Positions 37,640 to 49,522 of a stretch of 64,000 nucleotides of DNA are shown here, one piece after another. The stretch spans positions 535,653-599,652 of the forward strand of contig NW_004450397.1 of assembly GCF_000321225.1 (NCBI RefSeq), given 5' to 3'. The stretch is from Odobenus rosmarus divergens (Eukaryota; Chordata; Mammalia; Carnivora; Odobenidae). The notes below the pieces were generated by a model. That model was not told the origin of the DNA. It saw only the letters and a program-made list of their open reading frames with translations, and did not search any database. Both the position numbers and the translations under genes were made by a program. Within the stretch, counting starts at the first letter, position 1; every line of letters starts with the position of its first letter.

Positions 37640-38615
37640 ATTGAAGAATGGCTTGTGGAAAATCATTTGCTTCTAAGAAATAAGATTAACATGCACACTT
37701 TCAAAACGTTCATTCATCAAAAGACAGCTTAAGAGTGTTAAAAGGCAAGCCATGGAAAGGGAACATATAGTTGTAACACATGTAACCTAAAAGGGCTTGT
37801 AGGCAAAGCATTTAGTTTTATAGTTTAATAAGGAAAAGAGGATCAATCCAATTAAAAGTGGACAAGAGACCTAAATGAATGTCCAAAATAGGATATCCAA
37901 ATGGTCATTAAATATATGGAAATGTGTGCAACCTAATTAAAAATCAGAGAAATGCAAAATAAAATCACAATGAGATACATACCTACTATTGTCTAAAATT
38001 CAAATGATCTACAAGTTAGCAAAGATATGCTTATGCTTCTAAATATGTATCATTACAACCAAATTGAGGAAAACTGTCATTGTCTACCAAAGTTTAACTT
38101 ATGTATATTCTAGGACCCAGTAATTCAACTCTTAGATATATACCTAACAAGACATATACAAAAATGGTTATAGCACTGTTAATCATAACAGACAACATTT
38201 GGAAACAATGCAAATGTTCATCAATAGTAGAACTAAGTATAACAGAATACAATACAGCACTAAAAAATAATGACTTAAGGTTACATAAAACACATTAATA
38301 GAAACCACAAAAAACTGAGCAAATAAGGCTGACATAAAGAATACATACAATATGCATGCATTTATATAAATTTCAACAACAGACAAAATTAAACTACAAT
38401 GTTAGAAGTCAAGGTAGTGATTATTTCGGAAAGGAAATAGGACAGTAATTGGGAATGGCATGCAGGAGACATATAGAAAGCGGTGTTAAATTTCTTGACA
38501 TGTGTGGGGGGCTAAGAGAGTGTCCACTTTATTATAATTCATAAGTTGTACATTTTTACTTGGTATGTGTTTCTGTATGTTTCTTATATTTCATAGCTAT
38601 TTAAAAAAAGGAAAG
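37640..38615 (+). mobile_element. Old LINE-1 (L1M or HAL1-type), 3' part
   Basis: Very diverged sense L1. It keeps the order 'aaaaggcaagccatggaaag', 'aaaagtggacaagagaccta', 'aatcagagaaatgcaaaata', 'cacaatgagatacatacct', 'gacccagtaattcaactctt' and 'gcaaatgttcatcaatagta', then a 3' UTR. No frame survives. Confidence 0.8.
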
Positions 38616-39650
38616 GTAACACTTCAGACTTGTCTTTCCCAACAAATTCTCATCTTTCAATAATGATGTTGCTTTCTTATATCTGAAATATTAAAGTGCT
38701 AAGCATTTTCTGCTTTTTGACTTGGAATGAGCCTGGTTGGCACTCAGCAATTACCAAATAATAAAATTAAAATGGTAATAACTCAATCATTGCACTCTTG
38801 ACTAAGGCTAATGTAAGACATGGTCTACCAAGAAAGAAAGTGCTGTAATTCAAGAGAAGTTAAAGATTCTCTTGATAATTAGACAGAGTCATATTATAGG
38901 CAAATAGCATTATCAATTATTTAAGTTAATTACTTGAAAATGTATTGCAAATATACTACAATTTTCATCTCGGATATAGATCTGGGACACCTCATTCTGA
39001 TGAAGTGAATTTCATTTCTGTTGTTCTCAGAAACTCTCTAACCTCACTTTTTGTTGTGATGCTGTCCTTTCTCTTTTAGTTTCAGAAATTTTACATGAAC
39101 AGGGGCTTAGTGACATATGATTGACAAAATCAGCCCTGAATTTAGTTCTCTCTAATCTTGTATGTTACTCACTTGAGAATAATGCAATACACATTTCAAT
39201 ATGATTAAGCTATCATTGATTTTAAAGGTAGTGTTTAAACCTACAGACATTTCTTCACTACTACTACAGTACTATAAGCAAATGTGTAATAACATGATAT
39301 TGCTAGAGATCTCTCTGAACATGAGAACACTAATAGTATTTCACAAGCCATAAACTCCTGGGTTTGTACTTCAGCTGCTTCCTGTCACCAGTTCTGAAAT
39401 CACTGTTCGTATATTTTTCTTGGCTATCTCCCTGTACCTCCCTCACTAAACTCTTTCTTTTCTTTGAATGTTTCACTCTCCCTGATGCTTCAGGGAACTT
39501 CATGACTCCATACAAAGAGAGTTTTTCCTCTCTTTTTGACTTTTATTCTGATTACTGGGCATTTTGGTGGTAGTGTTCTTTATCCTAGGTCTTATATAAT
39601 ATTTTCCCACATCTCTTAATAAGTAATAGCAATAACAGTATTGTAACAAT
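38616..39650. other. Unannotated unique DNA
   Basis: No gene or assignable repeat. Two overlapping 61- and 69-codon frames near 39350-39570 run on opposite strands and look like chance. Confidence 0.4.
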
Positions 39651-39654
39651 AAAT

Positions 39655-39730
39655 CATTAATATTTATTGAGTGTTTCTATATACTAGGTACTATTATTCT
39701 ACAGAATATTTTATGCATATTATGTCATAC
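39655..39730 (-). repeat. MIR or L2 fragment, antisense
   Basis: 'tatttattgagtgtttctat' and 'actaggtactattattctac' resemble the common reversed MIR/L2 terminus. An AT-rich run follows. Confidence 0.5.
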
Positions 39731-39794
39731 ATTATATATGTATGTTATATATAAACATATATGTTACACATATAATTTTATGCCACTGTAATAA

Positions 39795-40020
39795 TTAAAT
39801 TTAATGACTGTTTCCTATATGCCAGCCAGAATTCTGAGTATTTTTCATGTATTAATATGTTAACATTTATACAGTCTCAATGAGGTAAGTACAAATTCTC
39901 ACTGTCATTTTTTTCAGGTGAGGAACTCAAAGCCTGGAGAGGTTAAATAATTTGTAGAAACTCCCACAGATTGTAGGCTACCAAATGTAGTTTCAAATCC
40001 ACATGGGTTCAAATCAAATC
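39795..40020 (-). repeat. MIR SINE, antisense
   Basis: 'tgactgtttcctatatgcca', 'acagtctcaatgaggtaagt', 'aggtgaggaactcaaagcct', 'ggagaggttaaataatttgt' and 'atgggttcaaatc' are in reversed MIR order. Confidence 0.8.
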
Positions 40021-40198
40021 GTAAGTTCCTAGGTACCTACTCTTGTCCTTTTTAATGGTAGATATAAATTTATTCATTCTAAGAACACCTATAATTTAGT
40101 TAGAAAGAGGTAGATTTCCTGACACTTCAATAAGGGGGAAATAAATCCTCCATTGGTCTTGGTTCTACTGCCATAAACTTCATCTAGTCCTGACCAGG

Positions 40199-40205
40199 TG
40201 TGTGT

Positions 40206-40239
<34 letters not shown>

Positions 40240-40252
40240 TGTGTGTTGTGTA
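40199..40252. repeat. (TG)n microsatellite
   Basis: Longest dinucleotide array in the window. It has one TC interruption near the start and a decayed tgttg right end. Confidence 0.96.
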
Positions 40253-40454
40253 CCATCTTTCAAAATGGAGATAGCTATAAGTATCTTAAATGAAACAGTG
40301 CAGATCATTCTATATTACTGAAAAAATAAATGAATATTTTACAGAGATTAATCATAAAAGTGAAAAATCTATTGAACTAAAATGTCTTTGTGAAGAAGAA
40401 AGGCCAGAAAGCATGTTAAAACACACACATGCCTATATATAATTTATTTGGTGG

Positions 40455-41085
40455 TCTTTTTCTTTTGAACAATAATATTAGTTCATTGTACACATTTCAA
40501 TTATACTGAAATGCAGAACATGAAACATAAAGCTAAGGGCTCTATCTCTAAAGACAACTACCATTTGCAGTTAAGTGCGTATTACTCCAACTGTATTTTT
40601 GACTTGTTTATAAACACTTGTACATTTACAAATATGAATACACTAAAACTATTTTAAAATACTATTATTACTGTTAATTTTATACAAATGGAATCATAAT
40701 ATACATATTGTTTTATAACGTTTTTTTCATTTAATATGGAGTTATCTGTGTACGTATTTATAGATCACTCCATTCCTTTTCACTATTTCATTTTCCCCCA
40801 TATACATAGAGCATAATTTATTTAACCATCTTTTATTGATCAACCATTGTTGTCTTTCCTTTTCTACTATTAAATATAATGCTATAAAAAAACGTGTGTG
40901 TGTGTGTGTTTGGGGCATGAGGGGAAAGTTGAAATACTAGGTCAAGAATTTGAAGATCTCATTACTAAGAGATATTGCCAAATTCCAACCCCCAAAATTA
41001 TATCTATTTTTATTTCCTTTATGCCTGCCAGCAATAGCCACTATTATTTACATTCTTAATAGCTCTCTGTATGTATATTTCTAAA
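40455..41085 (-). mobile_element. Old LINE-1-like 3' region, antisense (uncertain family)
   Basis: Recalls antisense old L1: 'atacaaatggaatcataata', 'tttttttcatttaatatgga', 'gcataatttatttaaccatc', 'aaatataatgctataaaaaa', a (GT)n at 40893-40910 and 'tactaggtcaagaatttgaa'. Strongly diverged. Confidence 0.6.
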
Positions 41086-41297
41086 AGCCTATGGCCTCAC
41101 TAATACAAGTAACAAATCTAAAGAAATTAACTAGCTGAGACAAAAGAGCAAAGATACATCCTACCAAAACTGTCAGTTGTGTTGCTAAGAAAGCAACTTG
41201 AGGTTTCATGCCTTTAATAATTAAGGTCTGTACAAAATTTGCTCAATAATCAACTTTTATTTTTATTTCTCTGTATAACAACTGTCATAGTCTTCTA

Positions 41298-41472
41298 TTT
41301 TTTTTTTAAAGATTTTATTTATTTATCAGAGAGAGAGAGACAGAGGCAGGCAGAGGGAGAAGCAGGCTCCCTGCTCAGCAAGGAGCCTGATGTGGGACTC
41401 GATTCCAGGACCCTGGGATCATGACCTGAGCCGAAGGCAGACGCTTAACCGACTGAGCCACCCAGGCGTCCC
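41298..41472 (-). mobile_element. Can-SINE
   Basis: Minus-strand copy, somewhat short in the GA-rich middle, with intact 'cttaaccgactgagccaccc'. Exact 15-base flanking duplication tgtcatagtcttcta at 41283-41297 and 41473-41487. Confidence 0.96.
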
Positions 41473-42003
41473 TGTCATAGTCTTCTAAAACCTCCATTAC
41501 AGAATGTTAATTGTAAGGATATTATGAACAAACTTATACGTCACTATTATAAATCATAAAGTAAATACACATCATCATAGAAACTTTAGGTTAGGGAATA
41601 CATCTTTGCACTTGCTAAGTACCTTTTTACAAAGTACATAAACTGTTACAAAGTTACAAATCAGAGTAAAAGGTATATACACATGAAAATAACACTTTTG
41701 CTACCTTTTCACAACAGGGTTCATTCATATATATATAGCCGGTTCCAGCCCAACAGATAAGCATCTGAGGATTATATAATGGATTTTTCATTGACTATTG
41801 TTCTAGATCCTGTAGACTTGTAAAACTATAATCACTTTCTATTCAGCTCATCAATCAGAGAGTACCAGCTCCTCACATAATGGGAATTTAACACAGATCT
41901 GGTATCCCTTAATTTAAAGAAAATAGGCAAGAAAGTATAATACATTTGAGGGGGTGGCTTAATACATTTTTTCAGGTTAAGCTCTACAATAAAATTATAT
42001 TTC

Positions 42004-42183
42004 GGGGCACCTGGGTGGCTCACTTGGTTAAGCATCTGCCTTTGGCTCCAGTCATGATCTCAGGGTCCTGGGATCGAGCCCTTGTCGGGCTCCCTGCTCA
42101 GCGAGAAGCCTGCTTCTCCCTCTCCCTCTGCCACTCTCTTCACTGGAGTGCTCCCTCTCTCTCAAATAAATAAAATCTTTTTT
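42004..42183 (+). mobile_element. Can-SINE, first of a head-to-tail pair
   Basis: Plus-strand copy beginning 'ggggcacctgggtggctcac' and ending in AAATAAATAAAATCTTTTTT. A second SINE follows directly. No clear duplication of its own remains. Confidence 0.94.
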
Positions 42184-42199
42184 AAAAAATTGTTTTTCA

Positions 42200-42376
42200 G
42201 GGCACCTGGGTGGCTCAGATGGTTAAGCGTCTGCCTTTGGCTCAGGTCATGATCTCAGGGTCCTGGGATCGAGCCCTGCATCGGGCTCCCTGCTTGGCAG
42301 GGAGCCTGCTTCTCCCTCTCTCTCTACTGTTCCCCCTGCTTGTGCTCTCTCGCTGTCAAATAAATAAATAAAGTCT
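42200..42376 (+). mobile_element. Can-SINE, second of a head-to-tail pair
   Basis: Plus-strand copy with the 'gcgtctgcctttggctcagg' variant. Bounded by the exact 19-base repeat tttaaaaaattgtttttca at 42181-42199 and 42377-42395, so it entered just beyond the tail of the first copy and is the younger event. Confidence 0.95.
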
Positions 42377-42395
42377 TTTAAAAAATTGTTTTTCA

Positions 42396-44730
42396 AGTAA
42401 TGGTCATTCAGTCTAAGGTTTGCCATACATTATGAAGGTATTTCTTTTGAAGATCATATTTTTTATGTAAATTTTCATGTTTTGCCTTTTGAAAGCATCT
42501 ATAGCCTCAGAGTCCATTCAAGTGAAGATATACTAGGAACCCTCCATGGGTCAAAATTTAGCAAATGAGCCCTCAATAGGGTTTTATCTCATTTTGTGAT
42601 AGATGGTAAATAGTAAAAAGTAATTCCTAACATTCAAAAGTTTTCTAAAGGTTTACATTGTACATTTTTAAGAAAAAAAAAAGAATTGCTTTTGAACACT
42701 TTTTTTAATTTTTGAAACTATTCATAGCCTCTCCACTGGTTCCCTTCCTATTACCTCTGAAATGACAAAATGGTGAAATATATTGTATGGAAAACATCTC
42801 CAACATGCTTTGAAGCACCCCCTTAAATTGAATATTATTTCTAGATGTTTCATCATCATTCGCTAGGTCACTTAAAGGTATTTCTAAAAATACTCTTTGA
42901 AACATTTTTATCGTCTGTCTTTCCCGGTTTAGAGCAAATGTATCAACTGTCAGTCTAGTTTAACTCTTTTTTTTCTGTCAATAAGACAGATGCCCTCACA
43001 CAAAGTTATAAAATGTTTATGGCATTCATGGCTCACAGAACATCAAGGGTTTCAAAGAACTGCAGGAGGTTATGTTGATTAAGCACAGACATTTTCTATT
43101 AATTGATTGCTGAAGCCAATAAAAAGGGAAGTGGTGAGGAAGGCAGGAGTTTGTTGCCTCCTGCACTCAACATGCAGCTTATGGGGATGAAATGCGATTG
43201 AACATCTCGGGATGAAATGCTTTTCTAGAATGTTCTAGAATCTTCTGAAATTTTTGCATGTCATACAAAGAAGAGGCTATATCCTTTGGGGCATTAGAAA
43301 ACAAACAAGCAAGGAAAGAGAAAACAGTAATTTTTTTTTAAAAAAAAGCTTTTCCTTCATGGCAGTACAGGATTAATCATGTAATGCCATCACACTATAT
43401 CAAAGGTATAAATCATATTACATCCAGCAACATCACAATGCTTCTTTTGCCATCTGACTGGTGTTAATGTTGAACACAACAATGAGAGTTCCTTCTCTGC
43501 TTGAGCTTCAACAAATTCATTGATTAAAATGATGCAAGTCCTTGTGAAGAAGTACATCCAGAAGCCACACACATGTCCTCATTTTCCTGCTTCTAACATC
43601 CTAACACAACAGGATGTAGCATTTTGGACAATTCTTTTCAAATGGTCATTGACTGAAGCTGAATCTATAAACATTTGCATTCCTTGTATTCTTGAAGCTG
43701 AATACATTATGTTTCCAGTGAAAAATTAAGAATATATGTATGTATTTAGGGGGCTGCCAGTTCCGTTTTCCTAGCTGACATTAATTCTTACAAGCAGCAA
43801 CCGTCAGACAATTATGAAGCAGTCCACTTTGCAAATTTCAGCCTTCATTAAACCTAAAAAGATATTTTTTTACTTTTGAGACAAACTGTGGCCAAAAATT
43901 GGCTGTATAACTGCCTTACAAAGGTTCCGAAGAACAATTATACTATTAAAGGATGAATACCTAGAAGATAAAAAACAAGATAATTTTTCATATTTATGAA
44001 ATAATATTTAGCAAATGACATTCTACTGGATGAGCTATTGTAAGTCCAACGATCTTCTGAACGGGAGAATTTAATTGTGTAAGGAGACCACAATCACATT
44101 TATGCAGAAAAGCATATTTACAGCTTTTGGCTCTAGACTTAAATTATATATGTAGCAATTAATTCACTTAATTACAAACTGTTAAATATTTATATTCATA
44201 TAAAATACTTCTCTTAAAATATCTTGCATGTTTAATTTTAAGAAACAAGGAGAAAATTCAAGGAGATTTTTATTTGCTTGTTAAATGTGGCAATATTGTT
44301 CAAATGATAATAAAATTAAAGTAATAAATGCAGATTCTAAGCAAAGAAATTGAGAAATAAAGATGACTTTAAAATAATATTTTATGAGAGCATTTGCATA
44401 TTTTGGCATAGTAAAATGGCATATGTGGGTATTAATACAGAGGTATTTTTTAATTAAAAACTATCATTATAAAAGAAAATAGCTGCAGTTTTTCAAAGCA
44501 TTTCTGACTTTCTATAAGAATAACTATTTTTTACAAGTTGGATTCAGACAACGTTCAGTCTTAAAAACCTGAAAGGGACAACTCTCTTGACAGTGATTTT
44601 TGGAAGATTATGAAAAATTATGGTGTCCTTAAAGTGTTAGAGAAATATTTATGAAGCAGTGTCTCAGGGAAAAGTAGTAATATAAGAAAAAAGTGAAAAA
44701 AATAATATACATGTACATGCAGTTATAAAC
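42396..44730. other. Unannotated unique DNA, possible regulatory block
   Basis: About 2.3 kb with no recognised repeat. It contains the heat-shock-element-like array at 43223-43245, and a 'gggatgaaatgc' motif present twice just upstream (43184-43195 and 43209-43220). A T8A8 palindrome lies near 43333-43347. Confidence 0.45.
43223..43245. promoter_or_regulatory. Five-unit heat-shock-element-like array
   Basis: Positions 43223-43245 read TTCnnGAAnnTTCnnGAAnnTTC with no mismatch: TTC at 43223, GAA at 43228, TTC at 43233, GAA at 43238 and TTC at 43243. Alternating nGAAn units at 5-base spacing are the known HSF1 trimer-binding pattern; three units suffice. There is no adjacent promoter or gene, so function is inference. 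Confidence 0.6.
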
Positions 44731-44734
44731 ACAC

Positions 44735-44905
44735 TGGAATTAGTGTCATATAGTAGGAAAAAGGAGACAGAAATCCCTTTCTCTGGTCTTTACCAACTAA
44801 ATATGTGTCAGTCAGTTTAAAGCATGCTCATTCGTCACATGAAGAGTTGCATTAGGAACTCATAAAGTAGGTCCTCAACATCTACTGATGAAAAAATGAA
44901 TGAGT
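44735..44905 (+). repeat. MIR-like fragment
   Basis: 'ctggtctttaccaactaaat', 'atgaagagttgcattaggaa', 'ctcataaagtaggtcctcaa' and 'atgaatgag' loosely follow MIR order. Confidence 0.4.
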
Positions 44906-44989
44906 TAAATACCTCTATGATTGATCATACAAGAAGTAACCTAGTATCATTTGTTTTTTACTAATAGAAGCCATTAAGATAAAGTATCT

Positions 44990-45610
44990 GTACATGGAAA
45001 AAGATAAGGGAAGGCCCATGAGTAATAAATGAACAGTATGGTTATATAAAGAACAAATCATGACAGACAAACCTGATTGCTTTTTCTGATAGAAGTACAA
45101 AATTAATGAATAAAGGGAGCACAGTACAAGTAATATATTTGGGTTTCCACAGAGTATTTAATTCAATGTTTCATAAGCTCTGACTTACAAAATTAATTCA
45201 AATTGGCTTGGAGATGATTATTCTCAGATGGTCTGAAAACCATTTAGAGAGCTGTAAACAAGGAGTGATGAAAAATGGCAACAGACAGAGCTTGGGGGAG
45301 GAGTGAACTGCCACTAAGGTTGATTTAGGTCTTGGGCTTTAGTATCTTCATTACTAACATGCAAAATGGAATAAACAACACACAAATGAAATTTGAAAAT
45401 GACAGTAAATTGGAAAGCACCATAAACACAGGAACAGTAAAAGAGTCAAGAAGATGTAAGCTGGAACATAAAATGGGACTATACAAAAGACTGCCCACAC
45501 TAAAAAGGCGAGTGTATGTTAAAAGACAGCTTTGTTTTATTATAAGCAAAGCTAGGCAAGCCTGGCAAAACAGGTTGACAAAATAGGTTAGCACAATCCC
45601 ATAAGTAATG
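44990..45610 (+). repeat. L3/CR1 LINE relic with RT motif
   Basis: Ancient CR1-clade LINE. Around 45300-45345 the text aligns to the RT 'QG..LG' block followed by 'tatcttcattactaac' (family 'IFINDL'-type). Around 45388-45415 one frame reads KFENDSKLE, matching the family's KFADDTKLG catalytic block with A to E and the first D to N. Upstream 'ctcagatggtctgaaaacca' fits the RWSENYL-type region. Dead, with stops and shifts. Confidence 0.65.
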
Positions 45611-46495
45611 CATTATGGAAACGCCTTTAAATAAGTATGCACAGATTCTGATGCATATCTCCATATTGACAGATTAATAGAAAGGAGTCTTGGGATTATA
45701 GTTTAACCGAATTCTGATTTTCAATAGGATACTCCAAATAGGATAATATAAATCTTTATAGAGTGACTTTACACATTCAATTCTCTATTTATCTCCATAT
45801 ACATTATTTGCAGCAAAAAAAGAAAAAAAGCACTATAATTTGGCTATTCTTTGACACTGAGCACACTTATAGGTCTTCTCTTCCCTTATGAGTGCAGTTG
45901 AAGTGTATGGAGGGAATATCACCCACACAAAAGATAATCATGAAGGTAAATCTGTAAATGACTTTTGGATTATCCATGGCACCATGCTCCCTCTTCGTCT
46001 GTGCAAATAATTGAGAGTCGATTGTACACACATCTAAGGAAAAATAAATAGAAAGACAAATGACTTCCGTGAGATTATTACTTTACTCCACTTTATCCCC
46101 TTCTACTGGACAACTCAACAAAGTAGAGGGAATTCAGAGCAATGAAACAAAAACGATAAAGGCAATAAAGTTATCCATTTATGAGAATGAATTAAATGAG
46201 CTAACCCATGGAGTGCATCTGACAGCCATGAGCAAGGTATAATGGGCAACACCTAGTTATAGGCTAAAAATCTGCAAAAGGAGAAAAGTGCTTTTCATGG
46301 GATAAGGACAATTTCCCTCCTATTCTAATTCTCCAATAAAGAAAATTATAACTTAGAGAAAACATGGCCTAAAGAATTAACAAATTTGATTTAGACTTTT
46401 ACTGCAGAACTATTTCTGGAGGACTTAAGAACCAACTCTTGATCACCCATGGGTAAAAAAAATATTCAAAGTTAGAAGTTATTAGTGAAAATCAT
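45611..46495. other. Unannotated unique DNA
   Basis: No gene or repeat family recognised. Confidence 0.4.
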
Positions 46496-46497
46496 AA

Positions 46498-46640
46498 TGA
46501 CTTTGAAATTAGATAGACCTAGGTTTGGATACTGGAAATGCCACCTATATAATGTATATGAGTATAGTCAAAGGTCCTCATCTGAAAAACAGAGATAATA
46601 AATTAATTCACAAATGTGTTAAATGAGAAAATGGGTACCC
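46498..46640 (+). repeat. MIR SINE
   Basis: 'gactttgaaattagatagac', 'ctaggtttggatactggaaa', 'ctcatctgaaaaacagagat' and 'aaatgtgttaaatgagaa' are in MIR order. Confidence 0.75.
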
Positions 46641-46644
46641 ATTG

Positions 46645-47550
46645 AATGTTAAAATAATAATGAAAAACTCACATTTCCTTTGAAATATATACAAAAATGT
46701 CTACATTTTCCATATTGTAAACCTAAACTCTAGTTCAGACTGTTACATTAATGAAAGATTATATATTATTAGCCTAAGTATTCCTATATGTGTTATCTTT
46801 GTTTCATGAAATCTCAGAGACACAAGGCTATATTTATATCGCTCATTCTTTCATCACTGAATACAAATGGGTGATGAATAAAAGCTTTCTGATAATAGAT
46901 GACAATTAGGCATATACTCAACCTCTTTCTGCTCATCCCTGACCCTTTCAGTTTGGCACTAGTATCTGGAGCTTGACATCTGACTGAAGAGTGAGGAAAT
47001 AGACAGCTAGGCTTAGGTCATGTTCTTTACATATTTATTTTTGACAGTTTTAGGTCATCTTCACAGGAAAAACTATAAAGTAATATAAGTATATTAAAAA
47101 TAAAACTGGGAACTTTAAGAGCTGAAATTCCCTCTTCTCTATATTAATGTTTTTTTAAAAACAGGACCATGCCCTCACCATTATTTTAGCAAGTTCCTCC
47201 TTCATAAAGAAAGATGCATCCTCTCTCCCTCCTCCAAAACCCAGTGCTTTCCCCACTGTTCTGTTCTATTGAGTTAAAACATTTCTTAAACAGGAAACAT
47301 TTCAATTACCTGGAAATATAATGTTTCCAATAAGTCCAGGTGAGCAATGGTAGAATGGGGTATCTTTGAGAACAGTGGTTTTCCAGCTCCAGGAGGATGT
47401 AAGTCATATTGTTAAAAGGATGGAAAGAATGTTGAGGAACAGAGTTTATTCTGGGTGAGGGTGAATCAATTCCAAGGAGTTTCCACCACTAGGGACTTCA
47501 GAGGAGAAAGAGGGACCTTCTCTCTATTTCTTGAACATTTCTGAATTGAA
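46645..47550. other. Unannotated unique DNA
   Basis: No gene or repeat family recognised. Confidence 0.4.
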
Positions 47551-47554
47551 AATG

Positions 47555-47705
47555 ATTATTGAGTACCTATTATGTTCCACGCACTGTACCAGATACTGGG
47601 AATACAATGGTAACCAAAGCATGGTTTCTGCCCTTCAGAATAACCTGACCTACGGAAGAAAAAAAATGCAGGGGAGATTATAACGTGATATGATAAGTAT
47701 AGTGA
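47555..47705 (-). repeat. L2 LINE 3' end, antisense
   Basis: 'tattgagtacctattatgtt', 'ccacgcactgtaccagatac', 'tgggaatacaatggtaacca' and 'tttctgcccttcagaataa' clearly follow the reversed L2. Confidence 0.8.
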
Positions 47706-47944
47706 GACAGATAACGTATTTGGGGCTATGGTAGCATAAAGGAGGTGGCACTTAGCTCAGTGGGACAAACAGACGGCTCTTATTTCCAATCTTTCATAAC
47801 ACAGGGGCCATATGTTTATGTGTAAGAATTTTTAACATCTTTTACTTTGTCAACTTGTTATTTTATAGTTACTAAGATTGTCCTAAAGAGACTAAACTAA
47901 ATGATGCCATTGCTCATTATGAAATACAAAGGATTTTAGTTTAG

Positions 47945-48075
47945 TAATAAAAGCATACACACTCATTGCACAAAATTGGCAAATAAAGAATAGACATGGG
48001 AAAAAGAGAACAATAACCACTATTAACATTTTTGTGCTATTTTTATTCCAGTTTTTCTCTTTTCTCTCTCTACAC
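47945..48075 (-). mobile_element. Old LINE-1-like fragment, antisense (uncertain)
   Basis: 'ataaccactattaacatttt' and 'tattccagtttttctctttt' after an A-rich lead resemble a recurrent antisense L1 3' motif. Confidence 0.4.
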
Positions 48076-48079
48076 ATAG

Positions 48080-49025
48080 GCAAATAGATAATTATAATAT
48101 ATATGTATTATTATATGTATTAATGCATGATGTACATGTATATCCATGGGCACATATATGTTACACCAACAGTAACACAAATAATTTTATATTCTAAAAA
48201 ATCATTTTATCAATTTGATAAATATCAAATCAATACCAATCATTTTATCCAATTATCTAATGTTTATACTAGATAATTATATATATTATTTATATCTGAC
48301 ATATACTAGATATCTAATATTTATAAAGCATTTATTATGTGAAAAATAATAGTTGTACCTTGTTCATAAACTTGTGATAATTAAAGGAGCCTATATATGT
48401 AAAGAAGTTAGAACAAGATCTGAGATATAATATGATGCCAATAAACATAGCTGTTATTAGCATTATTGTATTGCTTTCAAAATATCAGAATCATCTGCTT
48501 CCAGAGATAAGGGATATAACACTATTTTTTATGAAAAAATATTAAAAATAAAATAGATATGTCTGTCTAGAACTCCACTTCTGAGAATTTCTCCAGTCCT
48601 CTCTTCCCCATATACTAATTCATTGATATGATTATGTTGGAAGTCGCTCTCATCTAGCCTCTGTTAACATGGCCAGGAGTCAATCAGACTCCTTCTCTGA
48701 AATTAATTGTGAAAAGGACATGAACAAACAAAAAGTCATTTTTACTTTGGGTATCTTAATTGAGAGCTATAAGCACAGGAGTAATTGCAGCCATGTTTTC
48801 AACTATGTGTGTAAGAGAAGCAGATGACCTCAGTGTATGAAGAAAGGAAATGAAATCAATTCTTAGGGAGAAATAGAGATGAGAGATGAATACAGTATTC
48901 AGATGGTCTTTATATTTAGGATTTCCATTTTTTCCTGAGGCCCTACTGCCCCCCCAAAAAGAGAAAAAATTTTGTCCTTGGGTTTTATGAAATAATTTTA
49001 TATTACAGTCATAAATCCCCTTTTT
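48080..49025. other. Unannotated, very AT-rich
   Basis: 48085-48340 is dense in TA steps. It has a perfect short palindrome, atttgataaatatcaaat (48214-48231), and a repeated 'atcattttatc'. No gene seen. Confidence 0.4.
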
Positions 49026-49029
49026 GCTT

Positions 49030-49145
49030 AAGATACTTTTGGTCTAACCACTTAATTTTATAGATAAGGTAACAAAGCTCCAGAATAGCTAAATTACTTG
49101 CCCAAAATCATACAACTTTTAAGTTGCAGATGTGGAACTGCAAAT
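49030..49145 (-). repeat. MIR SINE, antisense
   Basis: 'aattttatagataaggtaac', 'aaagctccagaatagctaaa', 'ttacttgcccaaaatcatac' and 'agttgcagatgtggaact' follow the reversed MIR. Confidence 0.7.
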
Positions 49146-49264
49146 GAGATAAATTAGAGTCAATAATCAAGTGTTAATTCTACAGAATTTCTAATAAAGC
49201 ATGTTGCCCTTTGTATCAGGCAGGTAAAGAAAGGGAGAGGGGACAAGGCTAACATATTTTTTAA

Positions 49265-49291
49265 TTTTTTTTTTAAGATTTTATTTATTTA
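49265..49291 (-). mobile_element. Can-SINE tail, left part of an interrupted copy
   Basis: T-run followed by aagattttatttattta, the minus-strand SINE tail signature, cut off where a plus-strand SINE begins. Confidence 0.75.
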
Positions 49292-49522
49292 GGGCGCCTG
49301 GGTGGCTCAGTTGGTTAAGCAACTGCCTTCGGCTCAGGTCATGATCCTGGAGTCCCTGGATCGAGTCCCGCATCGGGCTCCCTGCTCATCAGGGAGTCTG
49401 CTTCTCCCTCTGACCCTCCCCCCTCTCATGTGCTCTCTCTCTCATTCTCTCTGTCTCAAATAAAAAAATAAAATCTTTAAAAAAATAAAAAAGTAGAACA
49501 AGGAAAAACATCATTTAAAAAA
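49292..49522 (+). mobile_element. Can-SINE with probable 3' transduction, nested
   Basis: SINE body 49292-49492 (young subtype, 'catgatcctggagtccctgg'). It is followed by about 20 bases of non-SINE sequence (gtagaacaaggaaaaacatc) and a second A-run. The 17-base direct repeat aagattttatttattta lies at 49275-49291 and 49523-49539. The simplest reading is one insertion that copied flanking DNA from its source, landing inside the tail of an older minus-strand SINE. Confidence 0.75.

Noticed and set aside
37339..37641. 100-codon minus-strand open frame
   Set aside because: It overlaps antisense L2 and TA-rich low complexity, and the protein is mostly Phe/Tyr/Ile runs.
43333..43347. T8A8 palindrome
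   Set aside because: Homopolymer runs of this size are common in this AT-rich window.
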